A stretch of DNA of 64,000 nucleotides from Hirundichthys speculiger. Lineage: Eukaryota > Chordata > Actinopteri > Beloniformes > Exocoetidae. Below the pieces are notes generated by a model that saw nothing but the letters and a program-made list of their open reading frames with translations, ran no database searches and had not been told where the DNA came from. Positions 1 to 11,047 of this stretch are shown here, piece after piece. The stretch spans positions 62,001 through 126,000 of the forward strand of contig JAGFBZ010000698.1 in assembly GCA_018398805.1 (NCBI GenBank). The letters are read 5' to 3'. Positions within the stretch are counted from its first letter, which is position 1; each line of letters begins with the position of its first letter. A program made the translations under genes and the position numbers.

Positions 1-1709
1 TTATATTTCTGTTTTCAACATCTATCGTCCTGGTTTCAGCTCTTATATTTCTGTTTTCAACATCTATCGTCCTGGTTTCAGCTCTTATATTTCTGTTTTC
101 AACATCTATCGTCCTGGTTTCAGCTCTTATATTTCTGTTTTCAACATCTATCGTCCTGGTTTCAGCTATTATTGTCCTGTTTTCACATCTTATATTTCTG
201 TTTTCAATATCTTTAGTCCTGTTTTCAGCTCTTATATTTCTGTTTTCAACATCTATAGTCCTGTTTTTAGGTCCTATATTTCTGTTTTCAACATCTATAG
301 TCCTGTTTTTAGGTCCTATATTTCTGTTTTCAACATCTATAGTCCTGTTTTTAGGTCCTATATTTCTGTTTTCAACATCTATAGTCCTGGTTTCAGCTCT
401 TATATTTGTTTTCAACATCTATAGTCCTGGTTTCAGCTCTTATATTTCTGTTTTTAACATCTATAGTTCTGTTTTTAGGTCCCATATTTCTGTTTTCAAC
501 ATCTATAGTCCTGGTTTCAGCTCTTATATTTCTGTTTTCAACAATTATAGTCCTGTTTTTAGGTCCTATATTTCTGTTTTCAACATCTATAGTCCTGTTT
601 TTAGGTCCTATATTTCTGTTTTCAACATCTATAGTCCTGGTTTCTGCTCTTATATTTCTGTTTTCAACAATTATAGTCCTGTTTTTAGGTCCTATATTTC
701 TGTTTTCAACATCTATAGTCCTGTTTTTAGGTCCTATATTTCTGTTTTCAACATCTATAGTCCTGGTTTCAGCTCTTATATTTCTGTTTTCAACATCTAT
801 AGTCCTGTTTTTTAGGTCCTATATTTCTGTTTTCAACATCTATAGTCCTGTTTTTAGTCCTATATTTCTGTTTTCAACATCTATAGTCCTGGTTTCAGCT
901 CTTATATTTCTGTTTTCAACAATCTATAGTCCTGTTTTTAGGTCCTATATTTCTGTTTTCTCTATAGTCCTGTTTTAGGTCCTATATTTCTGTTTTCAAC
1001 ATCTATAGTCCTGGTTTTAGCTCTTATATTTCTGTTTTCAACAATAGTCCTGTTTTTAGGTCCTATATTTCTGTTTTTAACATCTATAGTCCTGTTTTTA
1101 GGTCCCATATTTCTGTTTTCAACATCTATAGTCCTGGTTTCAGCTCTTATATTTCTGTTTTCAACATCTATAGTCCTGTTTTTAGGTCCTATATTTCTGT
1201 TTTCAACATCTATAGTCCTGTTTTTAGGTCCTATATTTCTGTTTTCAACATCTATAGTCCTGGTTTCAGCTCTTATATTTCTGTTTTCAACAATTATAGT
1301 CCTGTTTTTAGGTCCTATATTTCTGTTTTCAACATCTATAGTCCTGTTTTTAGGTCCTATATTTCTGTTTTCAACATCTATAGTCCTGGTTTCAGCTCTT
1401 ATATTTCTGTTTTCAACATCTATAGTCCTGTTTTTAGGTCCTATATTTCTGTTTTCAACATCTATAGTCCTGTTTTTAGGTCCTATATTTCTGTTTTCAA
1501 CATCTATAGTCCTGGTTTCAGCTCTTATATTTCTGTTTTCAACAATTATAGTCCTGTTTTTAGGTCCTATATTTCTGTTTTCAACATCTATAGTCCTGTT
1601 TTTTAGGTCCTATATTTCTGTTTTTCAACAACTATAGTCCTGTTTTTCCTGTTTTTAGGTCCTATATTTGTTTTCAACATCTATAGTCCTGTTTTCAGCT
1701 CCTAGATTC

Positions 1710-1710
<1 letters not shown>
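1..1710. repeat. minisatellite, ~41-bp unit
   Basis: About 40 copies of a unit built from tatatttctgttttcaaca and tctatagtcctg, with two alternating endings (gtttcagctct or tttttaggtc). It continues off the left edge. The long frame at 406-978 is a product of the repeat. Confidence 0.97.

Positions 1711-1712
<2 letters not shown>

Positions 1713-1740
<28 letters not shown>
1713..1740. repeat. poly-C run
   Basis: 28 consecutive C residues end the 41-bp array; length is probably unreliable in the assembly. Confidence 0.95.
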
Positions 1741-1741
<1 letters not shown>

Positions 1742-2576
1742 GCGCAAATGGTGGCTGTGCATGCACAGACTGCTTTGCTGGACACCCCCTGCACCCTCCT
1801 CCCTCTCCCCTTTCCGATGGTTTAAGTTCGTTATGCTTAAATTTTTGTCCTGGGATTTTTTTCTAATCTCATAACGCGCCCCTCAAGGACATGTTGTGAG
1901 ATACTTTTTTTTTAACCCTCTCCCTCCCTCTCCCCATGTGATCTTATTTTTCCTCTGATAAGAAGGTGGCGCCGCTACGTGGCAGCAGCCCCCAGACACC
2001 GTCGACCCATGTCCGATATGTTTGTTTGTTTGTTGGTTTCTGTATGTTTTTCTTCGACGATGTACTGGGAATGTAATTTAACTGTGTTGGGATGCTGGCT
2101 TAGTGACAATAAAGACATTCATTCCTTCCAACCAGCTGGACCATGGCTGAATGACCTACAGACCTGCTGATCTGACTGAGGATGCTGTCATCGTTATCAT
2201 CATGTCTTCACAGCTGTGGAAAATAAACTGACAGAAGAAGAAGTGGGGGTCCACCAGGATGTTTTTTTTTTTTATTGTGAACACTCTCACCTGCTGGTCC
2301 AACAGCTGATTCATCATCAGTTACAGCAACCACTCAGTCAGCTGTAGTTAGACCACAAGATGTCAGGTTAGTAAGTTAAACTGTTCTGGAGGTGTTCAAC
2401 TGTTCACACGTCACAGCCTCAACTTCTTCATGGAGTTCACAATCAGTACTCTCCATTACTCTCTATTTTTGTGTTAAAACATTATATGTGATGGTAGTGG
2501 GTCCTAGGGTTAGACAAATACAGAACCTAACAAAAAATAACAAAACATTTTCACTACAAAACCTTTCTGGTGGATG
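1741..2576. other. non-coding stretch, possible retroelement 3' end
   Basis: No supported gene. At 2105-2130, caataaagacattcattcc resembles a LINE 3' tail with an AATAAA-like signal and short attc repeats. A T run is at 2263-2273. Family not identified. Confidence 0.3.
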
Positions 2577-3020
2577 GTAGATAGATAATTGATAGATGGT
2601 GGATAAGTGGATGGATAGATTATTGATGGATGGATGGATGGATGAGTGGAAGGATGGATCAGTGGATTGATGGATGGTGGACAGATGGTGGATGATGGAT
2701 GGATGGTGGATGGATAGATCGATAGATGGATCATTGGATGGATGGTGGGTGATGGATGGTGGATGATGGATGGATGGATAGATGGATCAGTTGATGGATG
2801 GTGGGTTGATGGATGGATGATTGATGGATGGTGGATGGATGGTGGATGGATGAGTGGATGGATGGATGGGTGGATGGATGGATGGATGGTGGATGGATGA
2901 GTGGATAGATGGATGGGTGGAGGGTAGATGGATGGATTGATGGTGGATGGTGGACAGATGGATGAGTGGATGGATGGTGGATTGATGGATGGATGATTGA
3001 TGGATGGTGAATGGATGGAT
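2577..3020. repeat. GGAT-rich tandem array
   Basis: Degenerate ggatggatggtggatga units; both strands are open for long distances (Ile/His/Pro/Ser reading on minus), which is a repeat artefact. Confidence 0.95.
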
Positions 3021-3225
3021 GGAAACAACAGAAACAGAAACAACAACAACATATGGACAGGAGTCAACGGTGCTTGGGTCAGCAGCCATAACAGCGCTTC
3101 TACCGTTGTCAGAGGGCAGTATACTCAAGCACTCCACAAGCACCCACAAGTGCCTATGATGCCCAAGTACACCACCCTCCGGCCAGGGCACTTTTAGCAG
3201 AAGAAAATATGATCACATAGGGGAT

Positions 3226-3260
<35 letters not shown>
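3226..3260. repeat. poly-G run
   Basis: 35 consecutive G residues; likely polymorphic and hard to sequence. Confidence 0.95.
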
Positions 3261-3261
<1 letters not shown>

Positions 3262-3374
3262 TAAAAAAGAGGTGTCTCACACAACATGTCCTTGATCAGA
3301 GGCACATGTTGTGGGATTCACAAAAAAAACCTCAGCACAAGCATAACAAACTTATTACGAAGACATCATATGGG

Positions 3375-4123
3375 TCAGGAAAAAAAGTCCCAGCCAAGCG
3401 GCCCGTGCACGCGCACCCGGTGGCGCGCAGCGCAATCGGTCCGCTCCACGTGGGGGGAGAACTTCAGGATCCAGCGAGGACGTTGAGACTCGGGGAAAGG
3501 ATATGGAGGGGGGGGGGGGGCAGAGCCTTCTTCGGATAAGACCTTGGAGAGTTCTTTCAATACGGCCTTGAGTGAAGGCCGCTCGGGGGAGCCAGATTCA
3601 GATAAGAGAGATTGTTTTCGGTCAGGCTGACAATGAATTTTTTGCCTGCCTTGAGTCCTTTGGTGGTTCCTCTCGTGGGAATCATGTAGTCTACCCATGT
3701 TGTTATCAATTCTCCCCATCAGTTCATGCATCATCAGCTGTCGGTGGCTCACGCCGTGAATCACGTCCAGTTTCCGATTCATCTCGTCTATCTTAACAGT
3801 CTCGGCACTCACAGCACGGCTCACAGCCACGCACACAGACAACAGGTCAGGAATAGCAGCATCCGTGCGCTTAATTTTCCGATACATCAGGTATCTGCCA
3901 ACTCCAAACAGCAGGAATCCCGTGATCATAAATCCAAATATGTAAACATCTTCAGCGTCCTGGATGAACAGAGGAGCCTGGCAGTTCAATCGCCATTTCG
4001 ACCATGAATCTTGAACGTACCCAGCTGCGTGTGTTCCTCTGGACACCAGGGCTCTCCTTTTTCCCCTCTTCTCGTCGAGAAAATTTGATCAATTGCACTG
4101 AGAGACCAGCTGACCAGATCCAT
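3375..4123 (-). CDS. unrecognised small membrane protein, frame broken near the start
   Basis: The minus strand from 4046 to 3375 is open. It holds QDAEDVYIFGFMITGFLLFG then VGRYLMYRKIKR: one hydrophobic segment followed by basic residues. After that comes a polar, probably helical stretch (AVSAETVKIDEMNRKLDVIH, MMHELMGRIDNNMGRLHDSH) and a Ser/Pro tail. No in-frame ATG precedes the hydrophobic segment. A well-placed ATG (AACCATGG) at 4123-4121 opens 35 codons (MDLVSWSLSAIDQIFSTRRG...) in a frame offset by one, so there is either an indel near a run of G and A at about 4055 or an unseen splice. The last ~35 codons after a poly-C run (3503-3512) may also be out of frame. The layout recalls small anchored proteins such as CCDC107, but I cannot assign it. 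It lies downstream of rgs3, on the same strand, between two GGAT arrays. Confidence 0.5.
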
Positions 4124-4261
4124 GGTTAGAGATTTAGATGTTCAGATATTATCCGGATGAGGCTCCAAAAACACACAGACAGGACAAAGAGCAGCGAGGA
4201 TCAGATAGAGGGACAGGAGCTCGCAGAAAAGCGTCCGCCTTCGCTGGAGAGCAGGAACTGA

Positions 4262-4606
4262 TTGAATGGATGGATGATTGATGATTGGTGGATGAGTGGA
4301 TGGATGGATGGTGGATGGTGGATGATGGATGGATGGATGGATGGATGGATGGGTGGTGGATGGATGGTGGATGGAGGGATGAGTGGATGGATGGATGATT
4401 GATGGATGGTGGATGAGTGGATGGATGGATTGATGGTGGATGGTGGATGATGGTGGATGTGATGATGATGGATGGTGGATGATGATGATGGATGGCTGAT
4501 GGGTGGATGAGTGGATGGATGGCTGGTGGATGGGGGATGGATGGATGGATGGATGGGTGGATGGATGGGGGATGGATGTGGATGGCTGGCTGGATGATGG
4601 ATGGAT
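4262..4606. repeat. second GGAT-rich tandem array
   Basis: Same motif family as at 2577-3020. The two arrays flank the membrane-protein ORF. Confidence 0.95.
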
Positions 4607-5180
4607 GAAGCATTTCCACAGAAACACCTTATACCCGTGTCGACCACAATGGTGAAGGTGTGATGGTTTGGGTTTGTTTATACCATGAACTCCTCTGACT
4701 TCCAGAAATTCTAGAGCCCAATGTGAGGTCATCATAGGATCTCCTACAAGTTTCTTCTTCTTCAATTTTGTTAAACAAATGACAGTGAAAACGCTCCGTG
4801 TAGTTGATCTGTGGTTGTATTTGAGAAGCACGACCATCAGACCATCAGACCGTCAGACTTTTATTCAGATTTTTATAGATTTAACCTTTAACCAGATGTG
4901 TGGCCTCCTGGATTATTGTTCTGGTTTCAGGGTCTGAAAACATGTGAACACATTCATGATCCTTACATCTGACATCTTTCCAAATATTTCTCTCAAAGAC
5001 CAAATATCAGACTAAACATGCCTTTTCATTTAATTATTAAAATAATATTTATGTTATTTAAAGAGCTTGAGAAAATAAACATAAAGTTTTTGTTAGAGAC
5101 ACTTTTAAGCAAGAACATGGTAAGTACAAGTTAAAAACATGAGCCTACATTTCCCACAATGCAGCTGTGTAGATGTGTCT
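4607..5180. other. rgs3 3' flank, no gene seen
   Basis: AT-rich single-copy sequence between the GGAT array and the rgs3 polyadenylation signal. No ORF or recognised element. Confidence 0.6.
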
Positions 5181-5186
5181 TTTATT
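5181..5186 (-). terminator. rgs3: rgs3 candidate polyadenylation signal AATAAA
   Basis: The plus strand reads tttatt, i.e. AATAAA on the minus strand, about 65 nt after the rgs3 stop. It is the first canonical signal downstream of the stop. A short 3' UTR is implied; further signals may exist in the AT-rich 4.9-5.1 kb stretch. Confidence 0.55.
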
Positions 5187-5251
5187 GGTTGGTTGTCTCT
5201 GATGAGAAGCTGACCCTGGTGGATGGACGCCTGTCAGTGACTGTCTTCCTC

Positions 5252-5455
5252 TCATGATTGGCTGATACATCTGCTGGCCGTCTCTGCATTCTGATTGGTC
5301 AGCTGGGCATAGAGGTGGGACTTTAGGAATCGTGGGTAACTGTCAGTCTCCATCAGGCCGAAGATCTGGTCCTGGGCCTGCTGGAAGGAGGCGGAACTAA
5401 CACCAAGATGCAGGCTCTGATTGGTCGACTCCCGGACAGACGAGTCCACGTTGAC
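5252..5455 (-). CDS. rgs3: rgs3 last coding exon, C-terminal half of RGS box
   Basis: This exon encodes the last 67 residues (762-828 of the PDZ form) and the TGA stop at 5254-5252. It starts VNVDSS, the RGS stretch that holds an Asn contacting the G-alpha switch regions in other RGS proteins, and contains FGLMETDSYPRFLKSHLY, the highly conserved last helices of RGS boxes. The acceptor is tttccag, in phase 0 with the previous exon. A tail of 15 to 20 residues follows the box, as in RGS3/4/5-type proteins. Confidence 0.95.
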   Translation of the reverse strand, partial: VNVDSSVRESTNQSLHLGVSSASFQQAQDQIFGLMETDSYPRFLKSHLYAQLTNQNAETASRCISQS

Positions 5456-5525
5456 CTGGAAACAGGAACTGCATCATATGACCAGCTACTGGACCAATGA
5501 GAGGAGATGTGGGTGGAGAGGTTAC

Positions 5526-5692
5526 CTGTCTGGCTGCATCTGTGGAGATAAACTCCTTGTAGATTTTTAGCGCACTGGCTGCCATCCTGCTGAAGGAGCG
5601 TGTCCTCTTAAACCTCTCCACGGCCAACCAGAAGTCCAGGTTCTCCTCGCTGAACTCAGACCGCAGGAAGTGACGGAACACTGCCAGACCAT
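5526..5692 (-). CDS. rgs3: rgs3 exon, N-terminal half of RGS box
   Basis: It encodes GLAVFRHFLRSEFSEENLDF followed by WLAVERFKRTRS, the signature first half of an RGS box; the conserved SEEN, whose Glu-Asn pair contacts G-alpha, is present. It covers residues 706-761 of the PDZ form. The exon begins with AT, completing a Tyr codon from the previous exon (phase 1), and ends ...GACAG before gtaacc (phase 0). Nothing is missing from the catalytic core, so GAP activity is expected. Confidence 0.95.
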
Positions 5693-5810
5693 CTGACCAA
5701 TGACAGCGAGAGAGCAGGACTTTCAGCCAACGAGACTACTCCACCTACCTAAGCTCCTCCCACAGTCATTATTGGCTGAGCTACGTAAAACAGTCAGTGG
5801 AGTCTCTTAC

Positions 5811-5872
5811 ACTGGTCAGTCAACAAAGCCTCCAGACTGTCTCCCCACCTCAGAACCTCTGCTGGACCTGGT
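5811..5872 (-). CDS. rgs3: rgs3 exon, start of RGS box
   Basis: A 62-nt exon between ttttccag and gtaaga. It encodes GPAEVLRWGDSLEALLTDQ, the lead-in helix that reads EEALKWGESLEKLL in mammalian RGS3 (from memory). It enters in phase 2 and leaves in phase 1, matching both neighbours. It lies just beside the 5.9-8.0 kb minisatellite. Confidence 0.93.
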
Positions 5873-5884
5873 CTGGAAAACAGA

Positions 5885-8060
5885 ACCAACACAGTCAGCC
5901 TGGAACCTGCTGGAGCATCAAAAACCTGCTGGAACCAGCTAGTGCCAGCTGAAACCAAGAGAGAGCACTAGGAACCAGCATGAAACATTTTAATACCAAC
6001 AGGTACCTGTTGGAACCAGCCAGATCCAGCTGGAACCAAGAGAGGCCACTAGGAACCAGCATGGGACATTATAATACCAACAGATACCTGCTGGAACCAG
6101 CTGGAACTGGCTGAAAACTCCTAGAAGTATCTGGAATCAGCTGGAACCAGCCAGTTCCAGCTGGAAGCAAGAGGGACCACTAGGAACCAGCATGAAACAT
6201 TTTAGTACCAACAGGTACCTGCTGAAACCTGCTGGAACCAGCCAGTACCAGCTGGAACCAAAAAAGTCCACCAGGAACCAGCATGAAACATTTTAATACC
6301 ATCAGGTACCTGCTGAAACCTGCTGGAACCAGCCAGTTCCAGCTGGAACCAAGAGGGACCACCAGGAACCAGCATGAAACATTTTAATAACAACAGGTAC
6401 CTGCTGAAACCTGCTGGAACTAGTTGAAACCAGCTGCAACTGGCTGAAACCTCCCAGAACCATCCGGAATCAGCTGGAACCAGCCAGTTCTAGCTGGAAC
6501 CAAGAAGGACCACTAGGAACCAGCATGAAACATTTAATACCATCAGGTACCTGCTGAAATTGCTGGAACCAGCTGGTTCCAGCTGGAACCAAGAGGGACC
6601 ACCAGGAACCACCATGAAACATTTTAATACCAACAGGTACCTGCTGAAACCTGCTGGAACTAGTTAAAACCAGCTGGAACCAAGAAGGACCACCAGGAAC
6701 CAGCATGAAACATTTTAATTCCAACAGGTATGTGCTGAAACCTGCTGGAACTAGTTGAAACCAGCTGCAACTGGCTGAAACCTCCCAGAACCATCCGGAA
6801 TGAGCTGGAACCAGCAAGTTCTAGCTGGAACCAAGAAGGACCACCAGGAACCAGCATGAAACATTATAATACCAACAGGTACCTGATGCAATCAGCTGGA
6901 ACCAGCCAGTGCCAGCTGGAACCAAGAAGGACCACCAGGAACCAGCATGAAACATTATAATACCAACAGGTACCTGATGCAATAAGGCTGGAACCAGCCA
7001 GTACCAGCTGGAACCAAAAAAGACCACCAGGAACCAGCATGAAACATTTTAATGCCAACAGGTACGTGCTGAAACCTGCTGGATCTAGTTGAAACCAGCT
7101 GCAACTGGCTGAAACCTCCCAGAACCATCCGGAATGAGCTGGAACCAGCCAGTTCTAGCTGGAACCGAGAAGGACCAGTAGGAACCAGCATGAAACATTA
7201 TAATACCAACAGGTACCTGCTGAAACCTGCTGGAACCAGCCAGTTCCAGCTGGAATCAAGAGGGACCACTAGGAACCAGCATGAAACATTTTAGTACCAA
7301 CAGGTACCTGATGCAATCAGCTGGAACCAGCCAGTTCCAGCTGGAACCAAGAGGGACCACCAGGAACCAGCATGAAACATTTTAATAACAACAGGTACCT
7401 GCTGAAACCTGCTGGAACTAGTTGAAACCAGCTGCAACTGGCTGAAACCTCCCAGAACCATCCGGAATCAGCTGGAACCAGCCAGTTCTAGCTGGAACCA
7501 AGAAGGACCACTAGGAACCAGCATGAAACATTTTAATACCATCAGGTACCTGCTAAAACCTGCTGGAACTAGTTAAAACCAGCTGGAACTGGCTGAAACC
7601 TCCCAGAACCATCCGGAATGCGCTGGAACCAGCCAGTTCTAGCTGGAACCAAGAAGGACCAGTAGGAACCAGCATGAAACATTATAATACCAACAGGTAC
7701 CTGCTGAAACCTGCTGGAACCAGCCAGTTCCAGCTGGAATCAAGAGGGAACACTAGGAACCAGCATGAAACATTTGAATTCCAACAGGTACCTGCTGGAA
7801 CCTGCTGGAACTAGTTGAAACCAGCTGCAACTGGCTGAAACCTCCCAGAACCATACGGAGTCAGCTGGAACCAGCCAGTTCCAGCTGGAACTAAGAGGGG
7901 CCACTAGGAACCAGCATGAAACATTATAATGCCAACAGGTACCTGATGGAACCTGCTGGAACTAGGTGAAACCAGCTGGAACTGGCTGAAACCTCTCAGA
8001 ACCATCTGGAATCAGCTAGAACCAGTCAGAACCATTTGGAACCACCTAGAATTAGCTTGA
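5885..8060. repeat. minisatellite of ggaaccagc-rich units
   Basis: Related copies of ggaaccagcatgaaacatt, accaacaggtacctgctg and ggaaccagccagttccagct, arranged in a higher-order repeat with frequent unit loss. It fills the intron between rgs3 exons 5872 and 8143. Confidence 0.95.
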
Positions 8061-8142
8061 ATGTGTGTGGTGGTTTTAGTGAGGACCTGGTTTCAGAGTC
8101 AGGACCTGGTTCTGGCCCACTTATGGGTTGGTCTTTTCCTAC

Positions 8143-8241
8143 CTGTTGTTTCTCAGAGCTTTCTCCATGCTGTTACCATCGATACCAGAGCCATTTTTCC
8201 ATCTTCGGAGAAACGCCAAGCGGCTCCGAACATCAGCAGCC
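8143..8241 (-). CDS. rgs3: rgs3 exon, basic linker before RGS box
   Basis: A 99-nt exon (acceptor actccccag, donor gtagga). It encodes ADVRSRLAFLRRWKNGSG, equivalent to the KNKLGIFRRRNESPG stretch of mammalian RGS3. It enters in phase 2 and leaves in phase 2. The basic, aromatic linker before the box is a probable membrane-associating segment, by analogy with other RGS proteins. Confidence 0.9.
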
Positions 8242-8313
8242 CTGGGGAGTCAAGAGGATGAGTTAAACCAGTTAAACCAGTAAAGCCAATAGCCAGTGTG
8301 TTTGTTTACATAC

Positions 8314-8363
8314 AAACTCTTCTTCTTCTTCTTCCTCTTCTTCATCTGAAGGTTTCTGGAGTC
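8314..8363 (-). CDS. rgs3: rgs3 50-nt lysine-rich microexon
   Basis: The acceptor is ctgtcattcag and the donor gtatgt. The exon encodes 16 residues, DSRNLQMKKRKKKKKS, plus two bases of a Leu codon completed by the next exon. The mammalian protein has a Lys/Arg-rich stretch (SRKRKSKNL) at this place. The phases (0 in, 2 out) are the only ones that connect its neighbours without a stop codon, which is strong support. A run of five lysines could act as a nuclear-localisation or acidic-lipid-binding patch (inference). Confidence 0.88.
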
Positions 8364-8501
8364 CTGAATGACAGAAACAACTGTCAAACCTCACCTGTGT
8401 ACTGGTTTATACTGGTCTGAACTAGTTTATCCTGGCCAAAAGTGGTCTGAACTGGTCTAGTTAGTTCACACGGGTATGAAGGTGGTTCTGGTGTGGTTCT
8501 T

Positions 8502-8503
8502 GC
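8502..8503 (-). other. rgs3: GC splice donor (GC-AG intron 8503-8364)
   Basis: The exon ends ...GGCACTGAG and the intron begins gcaaga. No GT donor nearby keeps the frame: the best downstream GT (gtgagg, about 8394) leaves phase 1, and reading from it misses the next exons' frame. A GC donor with G at -1 and aag at +3 to +5 fits the known GC-AG subclass. The 140-nt intron ends cattcag. Confidence 0.8.
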
Positions 8504-8706
8504 CTCAGTGCCATTGAGCAGCAGCACGAGCTTCTGCAGAGACGCCCCTTCTCTGGTCAGCTGCTTCTTCAGAGTCTGGGGGGAGGGACAACCATGGGCG
8601 GGGCCTGAGGCAGGGCCAATGAGTCGGTGGATGGTGCTGTCAGACAGGAAGCGGGGAGATCGAGGTTCCTGCAGCAGAGAACCCTCAGAGAGCGAGCGGC
8701 GGAAAG
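8504..8706 (-). CDS. rgs3: rgs3 exon, SEGSLLQEPRSPRF motif region
   Basis: A 203-nt exon after tgtttcag, phase 1 in and phase 0 out. It encodes FRRSLSEGSLLQEPRSPRFL, then a linker, then SPQTLKKQLTREGASLQKL. This matches the RRRTHSEGSLLQEPRG and PSPSTLKKELGRNGGS blocks of mammalian RGS3. RRSLSEGS resembles a basophilic kinase or 14-3-3 site (R-R-x-S; inference). Confidence 0.93.
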
Positions 8707-8814
8707 CTGAAACAGACCATCAACCAGTGTTTTTAATTCAACTTACGTCAGAGAGCAGATGTGTTCAACTATGCAGGTCAAATCCAGTCCTCCACCTCAA
8801 ATGATCCGATCCAC

Positions 8815-9300
8815 GACAATACGATTTATCTAGTCTACTTGACCAGATCTGTAGCTACTCCTCTGGTCCAGGTGTCTATCTAGTCCCCTGGTCCAGATCT
8901 GTAGCTACTCTTCTGGTCCAGGTGGCTATCTAGTCCCCTGGTCCAGATCTGTAGCTACTCCTCTGGTTCAGGTGTCTATCTAGTCCCCTGGTCCAGATCT
9001 GTAGCTACTCCTCTGGTCCAGGTGTCTATCTAGTCCCCTGGTCCAGATCTGTAGCTACTCCTCTGGTCCAGGTGTCTATCTAGTCCCCTGGTCCAGATCT
9101 GTAGCTACTCCTCTGGTCCAGGTGTCTATCTAGTCCCCTGGTCCAGGTCTGTAGCAACTCCTCTGGTCCAGGTGTCTATCTAGTCCCCTGGTCCAGATCT
9201 GTAGCTACTCCTCTGGTCCAGGTGTCTATCTAGTCCCCTGGTCCAGATCTGTAGCTACTCCTCTGGTCCAGGTGTCTATCTAGTCCCCTGGTGCAGATCT
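8815..9300. repeat. minisatellite, 50-bp unit (A)
   Basis: About nine near-identical 50-bp copies containing gatctgtagctactcctctg and tatctagtcccctggtcca. It lies in the intron between rgs3 exons 8706 and 11048. Confidence 0.95.
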
Positions 9301-9800
9301 GTAGCTACTCCTCTGGTCCAATACTCCATCTAGTCCCCTGGTCCAGAAGTGTATCTAGCCCTTTGGTCCAGATCTGTAGCTACAGATCTGGTCCAGTACC
9401 CAATCTAGTCCCCTGGTCCAGCTATGTATCTAGCCCCCAGGTTTAGATCTGTAGCTACTCCTCTGGTCCAATACTCCATCTAGTCCTCTGGTCCAGATCT
9501 GTATCTAGTCTACTAGTTCAGGTCCCCTTCTGGTCCTCTGGTCCAAATCTGTATTGGTATCTCTTCCTCTGGTTTAGATCTGTATCTAGTCCTCTGGTCC
9601 AGGTCTCCAACTAGTCCTCTGGTCCAGGTCTGTATCAGGTCCTCTGGTCCAGGTCTCTAACTAGTCCTCTGGTCCAGGTCTGTATCTAGTTCTCTGGTCC
9701 AAATCTGTATCTAGTCCTCTGATCCATGTCTTCATTGAGTCCACTTGTCCAGATCTCTAACTAGTCCTCTGGTCCAGGTCTCCATCTGGTCCACTGGTCC
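9300..9800. repeat. diverged transition between two 50-bp arrays
   Basis: Degenerate ctctggtccag-containing copies bridging array A and array B. Confidence 0.8.
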
Positions 9801-10915
9801 AGGTCTGTCTAGTCCTCTGGTCCAGTGCTCCATCTGGTCCACTGGTACGAGTCTTTGTCTAGTCCTCTGGTTCAGTGCTCCATCTGGTCCACTGGTACGG
9901 GTCTTTGTCTAGTCCTCTGGTCCAGTGCTCCATCTGGTCCACTGGTACGGGTCTTTGTGTTGTCCTCTGGTCCAGTGCTCCATCTGGTCCACTGGTACGG
10001 GTCTTTGTCTAGTCCTCTGGTCCAGTGCTCCATCTGGTCCACTGGTGCGGGTCTTTGTGTAGTCCTCTGGTCCAGTGCTCCATCTGGTCCACTGGTACGG
10101 GTCGTTGTCTAGTCCTCTGGTCCAGTGCTCCATCTGGTCCACTGGTGCGGGTCTTTGTGTAGTCCTCTGGTCCAGTGCTCCATCTGGTCCACTGGTACGG
10201 GTCGTTGTCTAGTCCTCTGGTCCAGTGCTCCATCTGGTCCACTGGTGCGGGTCTTTGTCTAGTCCTCTAGTCCAGTGCTCCATCTGGTCCACTGGTACGG
10301 GTCTTTGTCTAGTCCTCTGGTCCAGTGCTCCATCTGGTCCACTGGTGCAGGTCTTTGTGTAGTCCTCTGGTCCAGGTCTCTGTCTAGTCCTCTGTTCCAG
10401 TATTCCATCTGGTCCACTGGTATGGGTCTTTGTATAGTCCTCTGGTCCAGTGCTCCATCTGGTCCACTGGTGCGGGTCTTTGTCTAGTCCCCTAGTCCAG
10501 TGCTCCATCTGGTCCACTGGTACGGGTCTTTCTCTAGTCCTCTGGTCCAGTGCTCCATCTGGTCCACTGGTACGGGTCTTTCTCTAGTACTCTGGTCCAG
10601 TGCTCCATCTGGTCCACTGGTGCGGGTCTTTGTGTAGTCCTCTGGTCCAGGTCTCTGTCTTGTCCTCTGGTCCAGTATTCCATCTGGTCCACTGGTACGG
10701 GTCTTTTTCTAGTCCTCTGGTCCGGTGCTCCATCTGGTCCACTGGTACGGGTCTTTTTCTAGTCCTCTGGTCCAGTGCTCCATCTGGTCCACTGGTACGG
10801 GTCTTTCTCTAGTCCTCTGGTCCAGTGCTCCATCTGGTCCACTGGTGCGGGTCTTTGTGTAGTCCTCTGGTCCAGGTGTCTGTCTAGTCCTCTGGTCCAG
10901 GTCTCTGTCTAGTCT
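9800..10915. repeat. minisatellite, 50-bp unit (B)
   Basis: About 22 copies of a 50-bp unit containing ctctggtccagtgctccatc and ccactggtacgggtctttg. Fifty is not a multiple of three, so all frames are traversed; open frames on both strands arise because the unit lacks stops. Confidence 0.95.
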
Positions 10916-11047
10916 CCTGGTCTGGCTGGGGGTTTACAGAGGCCCCCCTTAACCCACCCAGAACCTTGCCCAGGCCCCTCAGACCTTCATGACCAGTCCT
11001 GTCTGCTCTGTAGTTAGAACTGGACTGTTTGTAACCAGGGAACCTAC

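Noticed and set aside
2510..3191. Ile/His/Pro/Ser-rich ORFs
   Set aside because: Reverse readings of the GGAT array.
8815..10915. Regularly spaced repeats resembling a CRISPR array
   Set aside because: No unique spacers: the repeats are head-to-tail with no variable segments, and the host is a vertebrate.
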